A DNA stretch of 64,000 nucleotides, taken from Bacteroidota bacterium. Lineage in GTDB: Bacteria > Bacteroidota > Bacteroidia > Flavobacteriales_D > Crocinitomicaceae. The position numbers and the translations under genes are program-made. Under the pieces are notes generated by a model, which saw nothing but the letters and a program-made list of their open reading frames with translations, had not been told where the DNA came from and searched no databases. The stretch lies in the NCBI GenBank assembly GCA_016192075.1, contig JACPUU010000012.1, positions 372,001 through 436,000 on the forward strand, read 5' to 3'. Shown here in pieces: positions 17,477-26,154 of this stretch; positions within the stretch are counted from its first letter, which is position 1; the number at the start of each line of letters is the position of its first letter.

Positions 17477-18045
17477 GCCAATCGTTTACTGACGTAATTG
17501 ATAATGGATTGGTAGAATTGGCGGGGGTTCATTGTACGCCATTCCATATCTTCGAGGTCGCCTCCCTGAATAAAATACTGATCAAGGTCTTCGGTCTGCA
17601 TTTCTTCCAATACATGTTTGCGCACATTCAGCAAGGCAATCCAGCCATTCTGGTCTTCTACCTCTTCAAACCACTCTTCGTAATAACAGTCGTCAGATGC
17701 ATGAAAATTCAATACATTTTCAGCTATCAGTATAAATTTGTAAATGCCATTGCCCATGAGGTGTTCAATGATTTCGCGCTTCAGGGTCATGATGTCATTC
17801 TCCACGGCATCGTTCCATTCACCAAACAGTTCAATAACGGCAAAACCCTCGTCGTAATCGGCATAGAGTATTTTGATAAAAAGTGTTGGTGAACCAATAT
17901 TATCCCATTGCGGATGGATCAGGTAATTATAGATAGAATCCGTAAACTCAAATTCACTGTATTCACGTTCGTAGAAAGGTGACTGAATATCTTCAGAGGC
18001 GATATAAAATCCGCGCCAGTTATAATATGGTTCAATGGTATGCAT
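17473..18045 (-). CDS. Conserved Bacteroidota hypothetical protein
   Basis: Start taken at ATG 18045 (MHTIEPYYNWRGFY), giving 190 residues; the frame reaches 18066. The sequence is acidic and aromatic, with conserved-looking stretches HPQWDNIGSPTLFIKILYADY, ELFGEWNDAVENDIM and FILIAENVLNFHAS. I recognise this as a protein widespread in Bacteroidota without an assigned function. It has no signal peptide or membrane helix, so it is probably cytoplasmic. Its stop overlaps that of the Nudix gene. Confidence 0.72.
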   Translation of the reverse strand: MHTIEPYYNWRGFYIASEDIQSPFYEREYSEFEFTDSIYNYLIHPQWDNIGSPTLFIKILYADYDEGFAVIELFGEWNDAVENDIMTLKREIIEHLMGNGIYKFILIAENVLNFHASDDCYYEEWFEEVEDQNGWIALLNVRKHVLEEMQTEDLDQYFIQGGDLEDMEWRTMNPRQFYQSIINYVSKRLA

Positions 18046-18084
18046 TACTGCAAATATAAGTTTCACTTTGATTCCTGAATACGG

Positions 18085-18114
18085 TTGAAAACAAGCAAGT
18101 TTTGATTACCTTTG
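18085..18114 (+). promoter_or_regulatory. Promoter of the DUF4836-like lipoprotein gene
   Basis: TTG at 18085-18087 and TACCTTTG at 18107-18114 are separated by 19 nt, matching the Bacteroidota -33/-7 arrangement. The ATG follows 27 nt later. Confidence 0.65.
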
Positions 18115-18141
18115 CCTTTCAATACTGTTATTTAGATTAAA

Positions 18142-19764
18142 ATGAAAAGAAAAATTAGTCTGTTGCTGGCTTCGGTGCTGAGCATTTATTTTTTTGCAGG
18201 TTGTTCAGCTGAACGTACCCGTGAAGACAAGGTTTCTGCCATGATCAACAAGGTAGAATCACCGTTTATTGTGGTTTCGATGACACCGCAAAACCTGATG
18301 GACAAATCAGGTGTTATGGATGGCGTGCTGCCATTTACCTATGAATTGGTTTTATCGTTTTTTATTGATGAAGCCGTAACCGGTATTGATTATGGGGTAA
18401 AATCGCAGATTGTAATAGGCAAAGGGGAATCTTTTCAGCCCGCTTTTTACGGAATTTTCAAAGTAAAAGACGAGAAAAAATTTGTCGATCTTATTGAAAA
18501 AGAAGCAAACGCAACCATTGTTGAAAAAGAAGGCATGAAAACTGCCATTAAAGAAAGTGATGGATATGCTGTTGTCTGGAATGAAGAGTTTGCTGTAATA
18601 TCAAACATTCCGGTTGATTTTATGGCAATGCTGAGCGGCACCGGCGGAAACGGTGGTGAAAAAACCGTAAACAAACTTGTTGAAATTATTAAGTCAGCCG
18701 ATGATGGTGAAATCAACCAGACGTATGCTGATTTCCTGAAAAAAGAATCAGATCTTTCGATGTACTATGACGGAAAAGGCTTTTACGGTTTCCTGGAAGA
18801 AATGATGGGCGAAGAGATTGGTGATGTTGCACAAATGAAAGAAACCTATGAAGGTATTACGTCAGAAATGTATCTGAATTTTAAAGATGGTGCCATTAGC
18901 CTTGATTTTACAAATCATCTTTCAGACAAAGTAAAAGAAAGCATGAGTTTTATACAGGGTAAAGGTGTCAGTGATAAACTGCTTTCTTACGGTAACTCTG
19001 CAAACATGGTAATGACCGGTGCTTACAATGTTGATTTTGCCAAATTTTTTGAATACATCGAAGGCCAGATGGGTGAAGATGTTTACAGCGATATGGAAGA
19101 AGAACTGGCTGCTATGGGCCTGACTACTGAAGATGTTAAATCAGCCATGAGTGGTGAATTTGTTTACATGATTGACCGCGTTGTTGAAATGGAAGAGACA
19201 CTTGATTTTGGTTATGGTGAGCCTTATGTGAGCCGCACAACCATTCCAATGTTTGCTGTTGCGCTGGGTATTTCAAATGCCGGACCTGTGCAGAAATTGC
19301 TGGCTGACAGTTTGAAATTACCAAACGGATCGTATAAAATGGGTGATGCTTATGTGGTGATGGATGGTGATGTTTTATTCGCCTCTAACGACAGCGCATG
19401 GACTAACAAAGTATTGACAAAATCAACCAGTGCTGTTACCAAAGGCAAAGACCTGCTCACTGCAAACCCGTTTGCCATGTTTGTTGATTTTACAAGTCTT
19501 GCTCAAATGGAGGGACTTAATGACGCAGAACCTTTTGTAAAATTATTTACTGAATTCAGTGCCGGTGGTAACCTGGAGGGCGGTTCATTTAATTTTAACC
19601 TGGCAGATGCTTCAAAAAATTCACTGCGTGTAATTACTGAAATGGTAGCCGCTGAGCTTGACCGTATGGAAAAAGAAATGAATAAAGAGCTGGAGTCTGA
19701 ACTGGAAGACGCCGTGATGGAAGGACTTAATGAACTTGAAGAATCGGTAGAGAAAGAACTCTGA
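18142..19764 (+). CDS. DUF4836-like outer-envelope lipoprotein
   Basis: A 540-residue lipoprotein: the signal peptide ends in a good lipobox FAGC with C21. The body begins with the phrase SPFIVVSMTPQNLMDKSGV, typical of DUF4836-type proteins, in which repeated beta domains start with a statement-like VVSMxPxxLxxKSG strand. The C-terminal 35 residues are a highly charged Glu/Lys helix (MEKEMNKELESELED and onwards). No catalytic residues are apparent. The family is common in Bacteroidota and of unknown function; the family name is from memory. Confidence 0.65.
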   Translation: MKRKISLLLASVLSIYFFAGCSAERTREDKVSAMINKVESPFIVVSMTPQNLMDKSGVMDGVLPFTYELVLSFFIDEAVTGIDYGVKSQIVIGKGESFQPAFYGIFKVKDEKKFVDLIEKEANATIVEKEGMKTAIKESDGYAVVWNEEFAVISNIPVDFMAMLSGTGGNGGEKTVNKLVEIIKSADDGEINQTYADFLKKESDLSMYYDGKGFYGFLEEMMGEEIGDVAQMKETYEGITSEMYLNFKDGAISLDFTNHLSDKVKESMSFIQGKGVSDKLLSYGNSANMVMTGAYNVDFAKFFEYIEGQMGEDVYSDMEEELAAMGLTTEDVKSAMSGEFVYMIDRVVEMEETLDFGYGEPYVSRTTIPMFAVALGISNAGPVQKLLADSLKLPNGSYKMGDAYVVMDGDVLFASNDSAWTNKVLTKSTSAVTKGKDLLTANPFAMFVDFTSLAQMEGLNDAEPFVKLFTEFSAGGNLEGGSFNFNLADASKNSLRVITEMVAAELDRMEKEMNKELESELEDAVMEGLNELEESVEKEL

Positions 19765-19765
19765 T

Positions 19766-21586
19766 TCAGTTTTCTGAAATTGAAAAGCCATACTGCTGCT
19801 GCGGTATGGTTTTTTTGTTTTCAGGCCGCAGCATCTTTTTCAGCTCAGCCGGATCAGTTACCGGACTTGAACAATAGGTCGAGTTGCACAGAAACAAGGT
19901 GCCGGCACCGGCTGAACCATACAATACCGTTTGTTCTTCGGTCATGCGGTTGAGGTTTATCCGTTCAATAATCAGGTTCGGTTCACCCAATGCAATCAGT
20001 TGCTGAATCATTTTTTGTTCAATCTCAGAACCCGGTTCATTCAGAATCAAAACCGCGTGCATGGGTTCCTGGTCAAGGTATTTGTTTTTCAGAAGTCTGA
20101 ACGGAATAAAGTATTCTGAATAATCAGCACTGTATGCGAGGTAAGCGGTTGAAATAAGGCGTGCTTTCTTTTGCAGTTCGTTATCCCGGGTAATGCATGC
20201 CAGGTGAAAAATGGAAAAAACCGCAGCCATGCCTGATGATTCCAAAACGGCAGATTCCAGCGTCAGGTCTCCAGTTACAGCATTTAACGTACCCTGTTTA
20301 TTGGTGAATGAGGCCAGAATGGTAACTGCAAGTTCATTGGCGTCCGTCAGAAAAACAGGGTCACCACTTACCTTGTTTGCCAGTATTAATGCATCAAGCA
20401 TGGCCACATTATCATCCAGTGAAAAAATTACTGAATCACTTGTGCTTCGTTGATACAATTTAGTTTCATTTTTAAAATCAGCGCGCAGCAGGGCCAGTAT
20501 TTTTTCAGCGCGTACCAGGTATTTTGTATTTCCCGTGGCGGCCCATAAATAAACCAGCGCTTTTGCCATTAAAGCATTTTCTTTCAAAAACCAAACCGGG
20601 TGTGTTAGTGGAACGCCGAGTTTTCTGCGTTCAGAATCGGGGAGTTTATAATAGGCAGTTGATTCAACTCCTTTTTTGTAATCGGCATCCTGGCTGTTGT
20701 TAAACAGTGGGGGACGCTCTGATAAAAACCGGTTGCAATAATCGTAAACGAATTCTGCTTTTTCAATGGCCGTTGCATCGTTGAAAATACAGCCGTAACG
20801 GGTATAATGAACAATGTGTTCGGCCTGAACGCGCAGCAGTCTTTCATAATGCGCATTTTGCCAGTTGTAATGGGTCGAATACTGAAATACGCCGCCCCAT
20901 TCAGGGTCAATCAGCTGAAATGAATTTTCAATGCTGGTTTGCAGCCATTGCCGCAACGAGTCTGATTGATTTGAAAAACTCAGCGCCATTTCAATGGAAG
21001 GCGCAAACAATGATTTTTTAAAAGTATTGAGTGATCCTTTTTCAAAGTCAATTTTAGATTCAAACAAGTCCAGTAATTGTCCATTGTTCAATGAATCGCC
21101 GTTGAGCATAGTCTGCGTTGCTATTGCCGGAGCCGTTTTGTTCAGAGCGGTAGGGTTTTTAACTGCCGTTTCAAGGCTGGTTAAAAAGCTGTTTTTTTCC
21201 TGGTAGCCCCTGAGTTTTAGAATTTCATTGGCGTCTGCATCAAAAAGAATAATTGCAGGCCAGCCATAAGAGCGGTAACGGGTAAACAAATCAGGGCGTG
21301 AATCCTGGTCTTCTTTGGCCAGAATAAAATGATCATTCAGGTAACGCTGAACCTGTGGGTCACTGTATGTGCTGTCCTCCATAACATGGCACCAGTGGCA
21401 CCACTGTGCTCCCACATGCAGTAAAATGAGTTTGCCTGAAGTCCCGGCATTGTCAAATAATGCTGCTGAAAAATGATTCCAGACCAGTTTTTCAGTCTCA
21501 GGCTCCTGCTGTTCTGCCGGGGCAGGTGATGGCTGGCAAGATTCGCAAAAAGCAAGTGCAATAAACACAATCAGAAAATGCCTCAT
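19766..21586 (-). CDS. DUF255/YyaL-type thioredoxin-domain protein
   Basis: Start taken at ATG 21586 (MRHFLIVFIALAFCESC), which gives an export signal and a cysteine that may be lipidated; the frame itself reaches 21661. The 606 residues begin with a thioredoxin-like domain carrying HVGAQWCHWCHVMEDSTYSD, the WCHWC signature of DUF255. A long alpha-helical toroid-like region follows, with segments such as VPLTHPVWFLKENALMAKALVYLW. Relatives are annotated YyaL or spermatogenesis-associated protein 20. They have a thioredoxin module joined to an (alpha/alpha)6-type barrel, and their reaction is unknown. The exported location here would favour a redox role in the envelope. Confidence 0.82.
   Translation of the reverse strand: MRHFLIVFIALAFCESCQPSPAPAEQQEPETEKLVWNHFSAALFDNAGTSGKLILLHVGAQWCHWCHVMEDSTYSDPQVQRYLNDHFILAKEDQDSRPDLFTRYRSYGWPAIILFDADANEILKLRGYQEKNSFLTSLETAVKNPTALNKTAPAIATQTMLNGDSLNNGQLLDLFESKIDFEKGSLNTFKKSLFAPSIEMALSFSNQSDSLRQWLQTSIENSFQLIDPEWGGVFQYSTHYNWQNAHYERLLRVQAEHIVHYTRYGCIFNDATAIEKAEFVYDYCNRFLSERPPLFNNSQDADYKKGVESTAYYKLPDSERRKLGVPLTHPVWFLKENALMAKALVYLWAATGNTKYLVRAEKILALLRADFKNETKLYQRSTSDSVIFSLDDNVAMLDALILANKVSGDPVFLTDANELAVTILASFTNKQGTLNAVTGDLTLESAVLESSGMAAVFSIFHLACITRDNELQKKARLISTAYLAYSADYSEYFIPFRLLKNKYLDQEPMHAVLILNEPGSEIEQKMIQQLIALGEPNLIIERINLNRMTEEQTVLYGSAGAGTLFLCNSTYCSSPVTDPAELKKMLRPENKKTIPQQQYGFSISEN
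19787..19817 (+). terminator. Rho-independent terminator of the lipoprotein gene
   Basis: GCCATAC at 19787-19793 pairs with GTATGG at 19804-19809, followed by eight T residues. It lies inside the 3' coding end of the converging DUF255 gene, so terminator and codons share the same bases. Confidence 0.65.
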
Positions 21587-21703
21587 ACACTTTTTAGTCG
21601 GTTTCGTGTAACCGAACTTACAAAAAAGCAATACCCGGAACATTGCTGCCCCGGGTATCACTTACTTAACCCAAACTATGAAAAATGAAGTCTCAAATTG
21701 TTT

Positions 21704-22141
21704 TTATGAGATTGCAACTGTTTTGACTCCATGCTTTTTGACCTCTTTTTTTGGAACTGAGATAGTCAGAATTCCATCTGTATAAGTTGCCGATGTGTTT
21801 TCTGAATCAGCTATTTCAGGAAGCCTGAATGATCTGCGGAAAGATTGAAAGTCATACTCTCTGCGGGTGTAGTTTTCTTCTTTTTTCTCCGTTGATTCAA
21901 TTTTTTCTGCCGAGATGGTCAGAATAGTTTCTTTGACATCAATTTTAAAATCTTCTTTGTTTTTTCCTGGTACGGCCATTTCAATTTTAAATTCCGTTTC
22001 AGATTCACTGATATTTACTGCCGGAATGTTTCCGAATGGTTCCCTGAAGTTTTGCGGAACATTGGTCCACGCATGGTTGAATAGGTTTCCAAATACGTCT
22101 CCCCATACTGGAAACTCTGCTTTTCTTTTTTGAAGTAACAT
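21704..22141 (-). CDS. Small heat shock protein Hsp20
   Basis: A 145-residue alpha-crystallin-domain chaperone. The family core runs from about residue 40 to 135: PAVNISESETEFKIEMAVPG, KEDFKIDVKETILTISAEK, RREYDFQSFRRSFRLPE and the terminal ATYTDGILTISVPKKE, which holds the usual GxLxIxxPK motif. It binds unfolding proteins without ATP. The 260 nt upstream are AT-rich and contain small inverted repeats (for example CCCGATCGGG near 22263) but no clear heat-shock operator. Confidence 0.92.
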   Translation of the reverse strand: MLLQKRKAEFPVWGDVFGNLFNHAWTNVPQNFREPFGNIPAVNISESETEFKIEMAVPGKNKEDFKIDVKETILTISAEKIESTEKKEENYTRREYDFQSFRRSFRLPEIADSENTSATYTDGILTISVPKKEVKKHGVKTVAIS

Positions 22142-22340
22142 GGTTTATTCGTTTTTAAATCTGATTTAAACAGATCAATTGCTTTGCCAGCCTTAAAATG
22201 ATGACAAAAAGTCTTTATTTTGATTTTTTAGATGACATTTTGACTTGTTTCTTTAATTTGTTCCCGATCGGGTATCATGAAAACAAACTTTTTGACTGTT
22301 TATCTAAAAATTTTAGGGGGTAATGATAAAATAATAGCTG

Positions 22341-22377
22341 TTTTTTGGATTCAACCCCTGTTAAAATTATACCTTTG
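22341..22377 (+). promoter_or_regulatory. Promoter of glutamine synthetase III
   Basis: TTTTTTG at 22341-22347 and TACCTTTG at 22370-22377 are separated by 22 nt. The ATG is 27 nt downstream. Confidence 0.65.
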
Positions 22378-22404
22378 TCGCGAAAAACATAAAAAAATAT
22401 ATAA

Positions 22405-24594
22405 ATGGCTACAATAAGACGAACCGCATTAAAAGAAGTTCTGCATCGGAAAGCACAACCGATGAATGAACTGAAAAGAAGAGTATCCGAGTTTTTTGGA
22501 GAAAACACATTCCACATTGATAAGATGCGGGAGTGTCTGACAGATTCGGCCTATAAAATTGTGAAGTCTGCCATTCAGTTTGGGACACCGGTTGATCGTT
22601 CTGTAGCCGATCAGATTGCAACGGCAATGAAAGACTGGGCTATAACCAAAGGGGCAACCCACTATACACACTGGTTTCAGCCGCTTACAGGTTCTACTGC
22701 TGAAAAACACGATAGCTTTTTTAAACCAATTGGTGCAGGCCGTGCCATTGAACGTTTTGAAGGAGATATGCTGGTGCAGCAGGAACCTGACGCTTCTTCT
22801 TTCCCAAACGGCGGTATCCGCAATACCTTTGAAGCGCGCGGTTATACTGCCTGGGATCCATCGTCACCAGCTTTCGTAATTGGTAAAACACTTTGCATTC
22901 CAACCGTATTTATAGCCTATACGGGAGAAGCGCTTGATTATAAGATGCCTTTATTAAAAGCATTGTATGCGGTTGAAAGTGCGGCAAAAGATGTGTGCGA
23001 GTATTTTGATAAAGATGTTACGAGTGTAAAAGCGACGCTGGGGTGGGAACAGGAATATTTCCTGGTTGATTCAGCCTTGTTTGATGCGCGGCCGGATCTG
23101 ATGATGACGGGCAGGGCATTATTTGGTCATGAGCCGGCTAAAGGACAGCAGCTGGAAGATCATTATTTTGGATCTATCCCTGAGCGTGCAACCGAATTTA
23201 TGCGCGAATTTGAATATGAATCACATTTGCTTGGAATACCGGTAACCACCCGTCACAATGAGGTTGCACCAAATCAGTTTGAGTGTGCACCTATGTTTGA
23301 AGAGGTCAACATTGCAAATGATCACAACCTGCTGCTGATGGATCTGATGGATAAGATTGCCCGCAAACACAACTTCAGAGTATTGCTGCATGAAAAACCA
23401 TTTGCCGGGGTGAATGGTTCAGGTAAACATAACAACTGGTCAATGGGTACCAATACCGGTGTAAACCTGCTGCAGCCAGGTAAAAATCCAAAAACAAACC
23501 TGCAGTTTCTTACCTTTTTTGTGAATACCATCAAGGCTATTCATGACAATGCAGATTTGCTGAGAGCATCTATTGCATCTGCAAGTAATGATCACCGCCT
23601 TGGAGCAAACGAGGCACCTCCGGCTATTATTTCAGTGTTTATTGGTACACAACTTTCAAAAATGCTGGATGACCTGGAAGAAAGCATTTCAGCAGGCAAA
23701 ATGACGCCTGAAGCAAAAACAGAATTGAAATTAAACATTGGTAAAATTCCGCAGATTTTGCTGGATAATACAGATCGTAACAGAACGTCGCCTTTTGCAT
23801 TTACCGGTAATAAATTTGAGTTCCGCGCTGTTGGTTCGTCAGCAAACTGTGCACATGCCATGACTGTTTTAAATACCATTGTTGCCAATCAACTGATTGA
23901 ATTCAAGAAAAAAGTAGATGTGCAGATTGAAAAAGGAGAGAAAAAAGACGAAGCCATTCTGAAAGAACTTCAGACACTAATTAAGGCATCCAAAAAAATT
24001 CGTTTTGAAGGAAACGGATACGGTGATGAATGGGTGAAAGAGGCTGAAAAACGTGGACTTTCCAATGTTAAAGACACGCCTCGTGCGCTGGATGTATGGA
24101 GCCGTAAAGAGACCAAAGAGTTGTTTAAAAAACTGGGAATTCTTACACCTATTGAGTTGGAAGCAAGACATGATATTGAGTTGGAAAACTACATGCTGAA
24201 AATTCAGATTGAAGCCCGGATTATGGGAGACCTTGCTAAAAATCACATTATGCCGGCATCACTGGAGTATCAGAATGTGTTGATCCGCAATGTGCAGGGT
24301 ATCATTGCCATTTTGGGAGAAGAAGAAGGGCGGCAGGCTGCACGTACACAGATTAACTTTATCAAGTCCATTTCAAAACATGTCAATGCAATGAATGACA
24401 AAGTAAATCTGATGATTGAAGAACGCAAAAAAGCAAATGTGATCAAAGATGTTCGCGAGCGTGCAATTGCTTATTGTGATAATGTGAAATCCATGTTTGA
24501 TGAAATTCGCTATCACGCCGATAAGCTGGAGATTATGGTGGAAGATGATTTGTGGCCTTTGCCAAAATTAAGAGAGTTGTTGTTTACACGTTAA
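22405..24594 (+). CDS. glnN: Glutamine synthetase type III
   Basis: A 729-residue protein, the length typical of GSIII (GlnN) and far longer than GSI. The family core is clear: GSIII signature region GWEQEYFLVD (about 213-222), TTRHNEVAPNQFECAPMFEEVN (about 283-304), GVNGSGKHNNWSM (about 337-349), NRTSPFAFTGNKFEFRAVGSS (about 453-473). Together these supply the metal- and ATP-binding residues. The reaction is glutamate + NH3 + ATP to glutamine, the main route of ammonium assimilation in Bacteroidota. It is a single-gene unit with its own promoter and a strong terminator. Nothing is truncated. Confidence 0.96.
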   Translation: MATIRRTALKEVLHRKAQPMNELKRRVSEFFGENTFHIDKMRECLTDSAYKIVKSAIQFGTPVDRSVADQIATAMKDWAITKGATHYTHWFQPLTGSTAEKHDSFFKPIGAGRAIERFEGDMLVQQEPDASSFPNGGIRNTFEARGYTAWDPSSPAFVIGKTLCIPTVFIAYTGEALDYKMPLLKALYAVESAAKDVCEYFDKDVTSVKATLGWEQEYFLVDSALFDARPDLMMTGRALFGHEPAKGQQLEDHYFGSIPERATEFMREFEYESHLLGIPVTTRHNEVAPNQFECAPMFEEVNIANDHNLLLMDLMDKIARKHNFRVLLHEKPFAGVNGSGKHNNWSMGTNTGVNLLQPGKNPKTNLQFLTFFVNTIKAIHDNADLLRASIASASNDHRLGANEAPPAIISVFIGTQLSKMLDDLEESISAGKMTPEAKTELKLNIGKIPQILLDNTDRNRTSPFAFTGNKFEFRAVGSSANCAHAMTVLNTIVANQLIEFKKKVDVQIEKGEKKDEAILKELQTLIKASKKIRFEGNGYGDEWVKEAEKRGLSNVKDTPRALDVWSRKETKELFKKLGILTPIELEARHDIELENYMLKIQIEARIMGDLAKNHIMPASLEYQNVLIRNVQGIIAILGEEEGRQAARTQINFIKSISKHVNAMNDKVNLMIEERKKANVIKDVRERAIAYCDNVKSMFDEIRYHADKLEIMVEDDLWPLPKLRELLFTR

Positions 24595-24612
24595 TAGCAG
24601 AATAGATGCAGA

Positions 24613-24641
24613 AAGACCACTTTAAAAGTGGTCTTTTTTTT
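24613..24641 (+). terminator. Rho-independent terminator of glnN
   Basis: AAGACCACTT (24613-24622) pairs perfectly with AAGTGGTCTT (24626-24635) around a three-base loop, followed by a T run to 24641. Confidence 0.92.
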
Positions 24642-24690
24642 GGGGGAGTATATCTGAGAATTAGACAAAAAAAGTTTTTTTTCAAAAAAA

Positions 24691-24723
24691 TTTGGAGAAT
24701 AAGAATCTTCTTCCATACATTTG
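24691..24723 (+). promoter_or_regulatory. Promoter of the SAM-riboswitch methionine operon
   Basis: TTTG at 24691-24694 and TACATTTG at 24716-24723 are spaced by 21 nt, a very good Bacteroidota promoter. The start of transcription would fall near 24730, about 30 nt ahead of the riboswitch. Confidence 0.75.
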
Positions 24724-24759
24724 CGGCGTCGATTACAGTTCTTGTAAAAATTGTAGTTG

Positions 24760-24864
24760 ATTTATAAAGAAGAGGTGAGAGAACAGGCTCTAAGATCCTC
24801 TGGCAACCACAGGGAAAGTCCCGGCAGGTGCCAAATCCTGCCCCGCTTATGGGGATATATAAAT
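24760..24864 (+). promoter_or_regulatory. SAM-I (S-box) riboswitch
   Basis: Closing helix P1 is ATTTATA (24760-24766) with TATAAAT (24858-24864). Inside are the S-box landmarks in order: AGAGGTGAGAG, the GGCTCTAAGATCCTCTGGCAACC region corresponding to P2 and its internal loop (24787-24807), GGTGCCAAATCC (24827-24838), and a P4 hairpin CCCC-GCTTAT-GGGG (24841-24854). SAM binding is expected to lower expression of the downstream methionine genes. No classical terminator follows P1 directly. A leader peptide ORF begins 10 nt later instead, so the mode of control (translation or termination) is open. Confidence 0.9.
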
Positions 24865-24873
24865 TGAATTACA

Positions 24874-24987
24874 ATGAAGACAAATTCAAAAAACACCAAA
24901 GCCTATCAGCAGTATAATACTGCTAAAACAATCACTTTTGATACCTCCCGCATGCATTGTTGTTGCATGTGTTGTTGTTGTTGTTAA
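24874..24987 (+). CDS. Cysteine-rich leader peptide (37 aa)
   Basis: ATG at 24874 opens a 37-codon frame starting MKTNSKNTKAYQQYNTAK. It ends in MHCCCMCCCCC: eight cysteine codons among the last nine sense codons (seven TGT, one TGC, one intervening ATG), then TAA. It starts 10 nt after the riboswitch P1 and ends 94 nt before metX. Such a run of identical amino-acid codons just before the stop is the layout of transcriptional or translational attenuator peptides. Here it would make expression depend on charged cysteinyl-tRNA. Two hairpins accompany it: CATGCA/TGCATG (24951-24956 with 24964-24969), over the first Cys codons, and one right after the stop. The function is inferred; the ORF and codon run are seen directly. 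Confidence 0.7.
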   Translation: MKTNSKNTKAYQQYNTAKTITFDTSRMHCCCMCCCCC

Positions 24988-24989
24988 TC

Positions 24990-25016
24990 CCTGTCTTCCT
25001 GACTGGGTCAGGCAGG
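24990..25016 (+). promoter_or_regulatory. Hairpin downstream of the Cys-rich leader
   Basis: Inner stem CCTGAC (24998-25003) with GTCAGG (25007-25012). An alternative outer stem is CCTGTC (24990-24995) with GGCAGG (25011-25016), using one G-U pair. It begins 2 nt after the leader stop codon. No T run follows, so it is not an obvious intrinsic terminator. It could hide a ribosome entry region or be a Rho-related structure. Confidence 0.5.
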
Positions 25017-25081
25017 TGATCTGATTACAGCATTTCTCAATTTTTAGTTGGTAGTAATACCGTCATTTAAAATTATCAAAA

Positions 25082-26116
25082 GTGAATAAGCAATTTAGCT
25101 ATCGTCAATCTTTTCAATTGGAGTCAGGCAAAGTACTTCCTGAACTTACCATTGCCTATTCTGATTACGGACCACGGGATGCAAGGCGCATTATCTGGGT
25201 CTGCCATGCGCTTTCAGGCAGTGCGCAGGTGATCGACTGGTGGCCGGGCCTGGTTGGTAAAGACCGGTTATTTGATCCTGAGTCTGACCGTGTAATATGT
25301 GCCAATGTGCTGGGGTCGTGTTATGGAACAAGCGGTCCTGTAGATCTCGATTATCCCGCCGAATTTCCGGAGGTGACCATCAAAGATTTTGTAAAGGCGC
25401 ATCAATTACTGGCAGATGAGTTAAAGCTAAAAAAAATAGATGTTTTAATAGGTGCATCCCTGGGTGGGCAACAGGCTGTTGAGTGGGCTGTTGAACAACC
25501 GGCGCGTTTTGATCAGTTAATTTTAATTGCAACCAATGCGCATCACTCTCCTTATGGCATTGCGTTTAATGAAGCACAACGGCTGGCGCTGAAATCAGAC
25601 TTAACCTTTGGCTTAAAAAATGGCGGCAAAGAAGGTTTGAAAGCCGCAAGAGCCATTGCAATGTTGTCTTACAGATCGTATACTGATTTTGAACTGAAGC
25701 AGTCTGAAGATTCACTAAAATCAACCGGTTACAAAGCAGCTTCATATGTGCGCTACCAGGGAGAAAAATTTGTAGACCGGTTTAATCCCTATTCCTACAA
25801 CCTGCTTACCAAAGCTATGGATAGTCACGATGTCCGCCGTGGACGAAGCACTTCACTGCAGCAGGTGCTGGAACAAATTCAGGCCAGAACGCTGGTAGTG
25901 GGTATTGATTCTGACACGCTTTTCCCAATTTCAGAGCAGCAACAATTGGCCGCACATATTCCGGGTGCTGAGTTTGGGCTCATTGAATCACCACATGGGC
26001 ATGACTCGTTTCTGATTGATTACGACAAACTGAATAAGCTTCTGTCTGAATTTCTTTACAACGATTTCAGACAGTATAAACCAACCCGGTTAAAACCAAA
26101 AACAACTTTAAACTAA
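25082..26116 (+). CDS. metX: Homoserine O-acetyltransferase
   Basis: Begins with GTG at 25082. The 344-residue alpha/beta hydrolase-fold acyltransferase has nucleophile S126 in VLIGASLGGQQAVEW, the oxyanion-hole region CHALSG, and NVLGSCYGTSGP. The acid/base residues are in GIDSDTLFPI and SPHGHDSF. It activates homoserine with acetyl-CoA (or succinyl-CoA; the specificity of MetX relatives cannot be settled from these motifs) for methionine synthesis. It is the first enzyme gene behind the SAM riboswitch and leader peptide. It is followed after 38 nt by homoserine dehydrogenase, the enzyme that supplies its substrate. Confidence 0.93.
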   Translation: MNKQFSYRQSFQLESGKVLPELTIAYSDYGPRDARRIIWVCHALSGSAQVIDWWPGLVGKDRLFDPESDRVICANVLGSCYGTSGPVDLDYPAEFPEVTIKDFVKAHQLLADELKLKKIDVLIGASLGGQQAVEWAVEQPARFDQLILIATNAHHSPYGIAFNEAQRLALKSDLTFGLKNGGKEGLKAARAIAMLSYRSYTDFELKQSEDSLKSTGYKAASYVRYQGEKFVDRFNPYSYNLLTKAMDSHDVRRGRSTSLQQVLEQIQARTLVVGIDSDTLFPISEQQQLAAHIPGAEFGLIESPHGHDSFLIDYDKLNKLLSEFLYNDFRQYKPTRLKPKTTLN

Positions 26117-26154
26117 AAAAGCACCAGCCTGGTGTGTATAAAAACAACGTAAAA

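Noticed and set aside
24595-25081. tRNA or other RNA gene besides the riboswitch
   Set aside because: No cloverleaf or acceptor stem was found; the structured part is explained by the S-box and leader hairpins.
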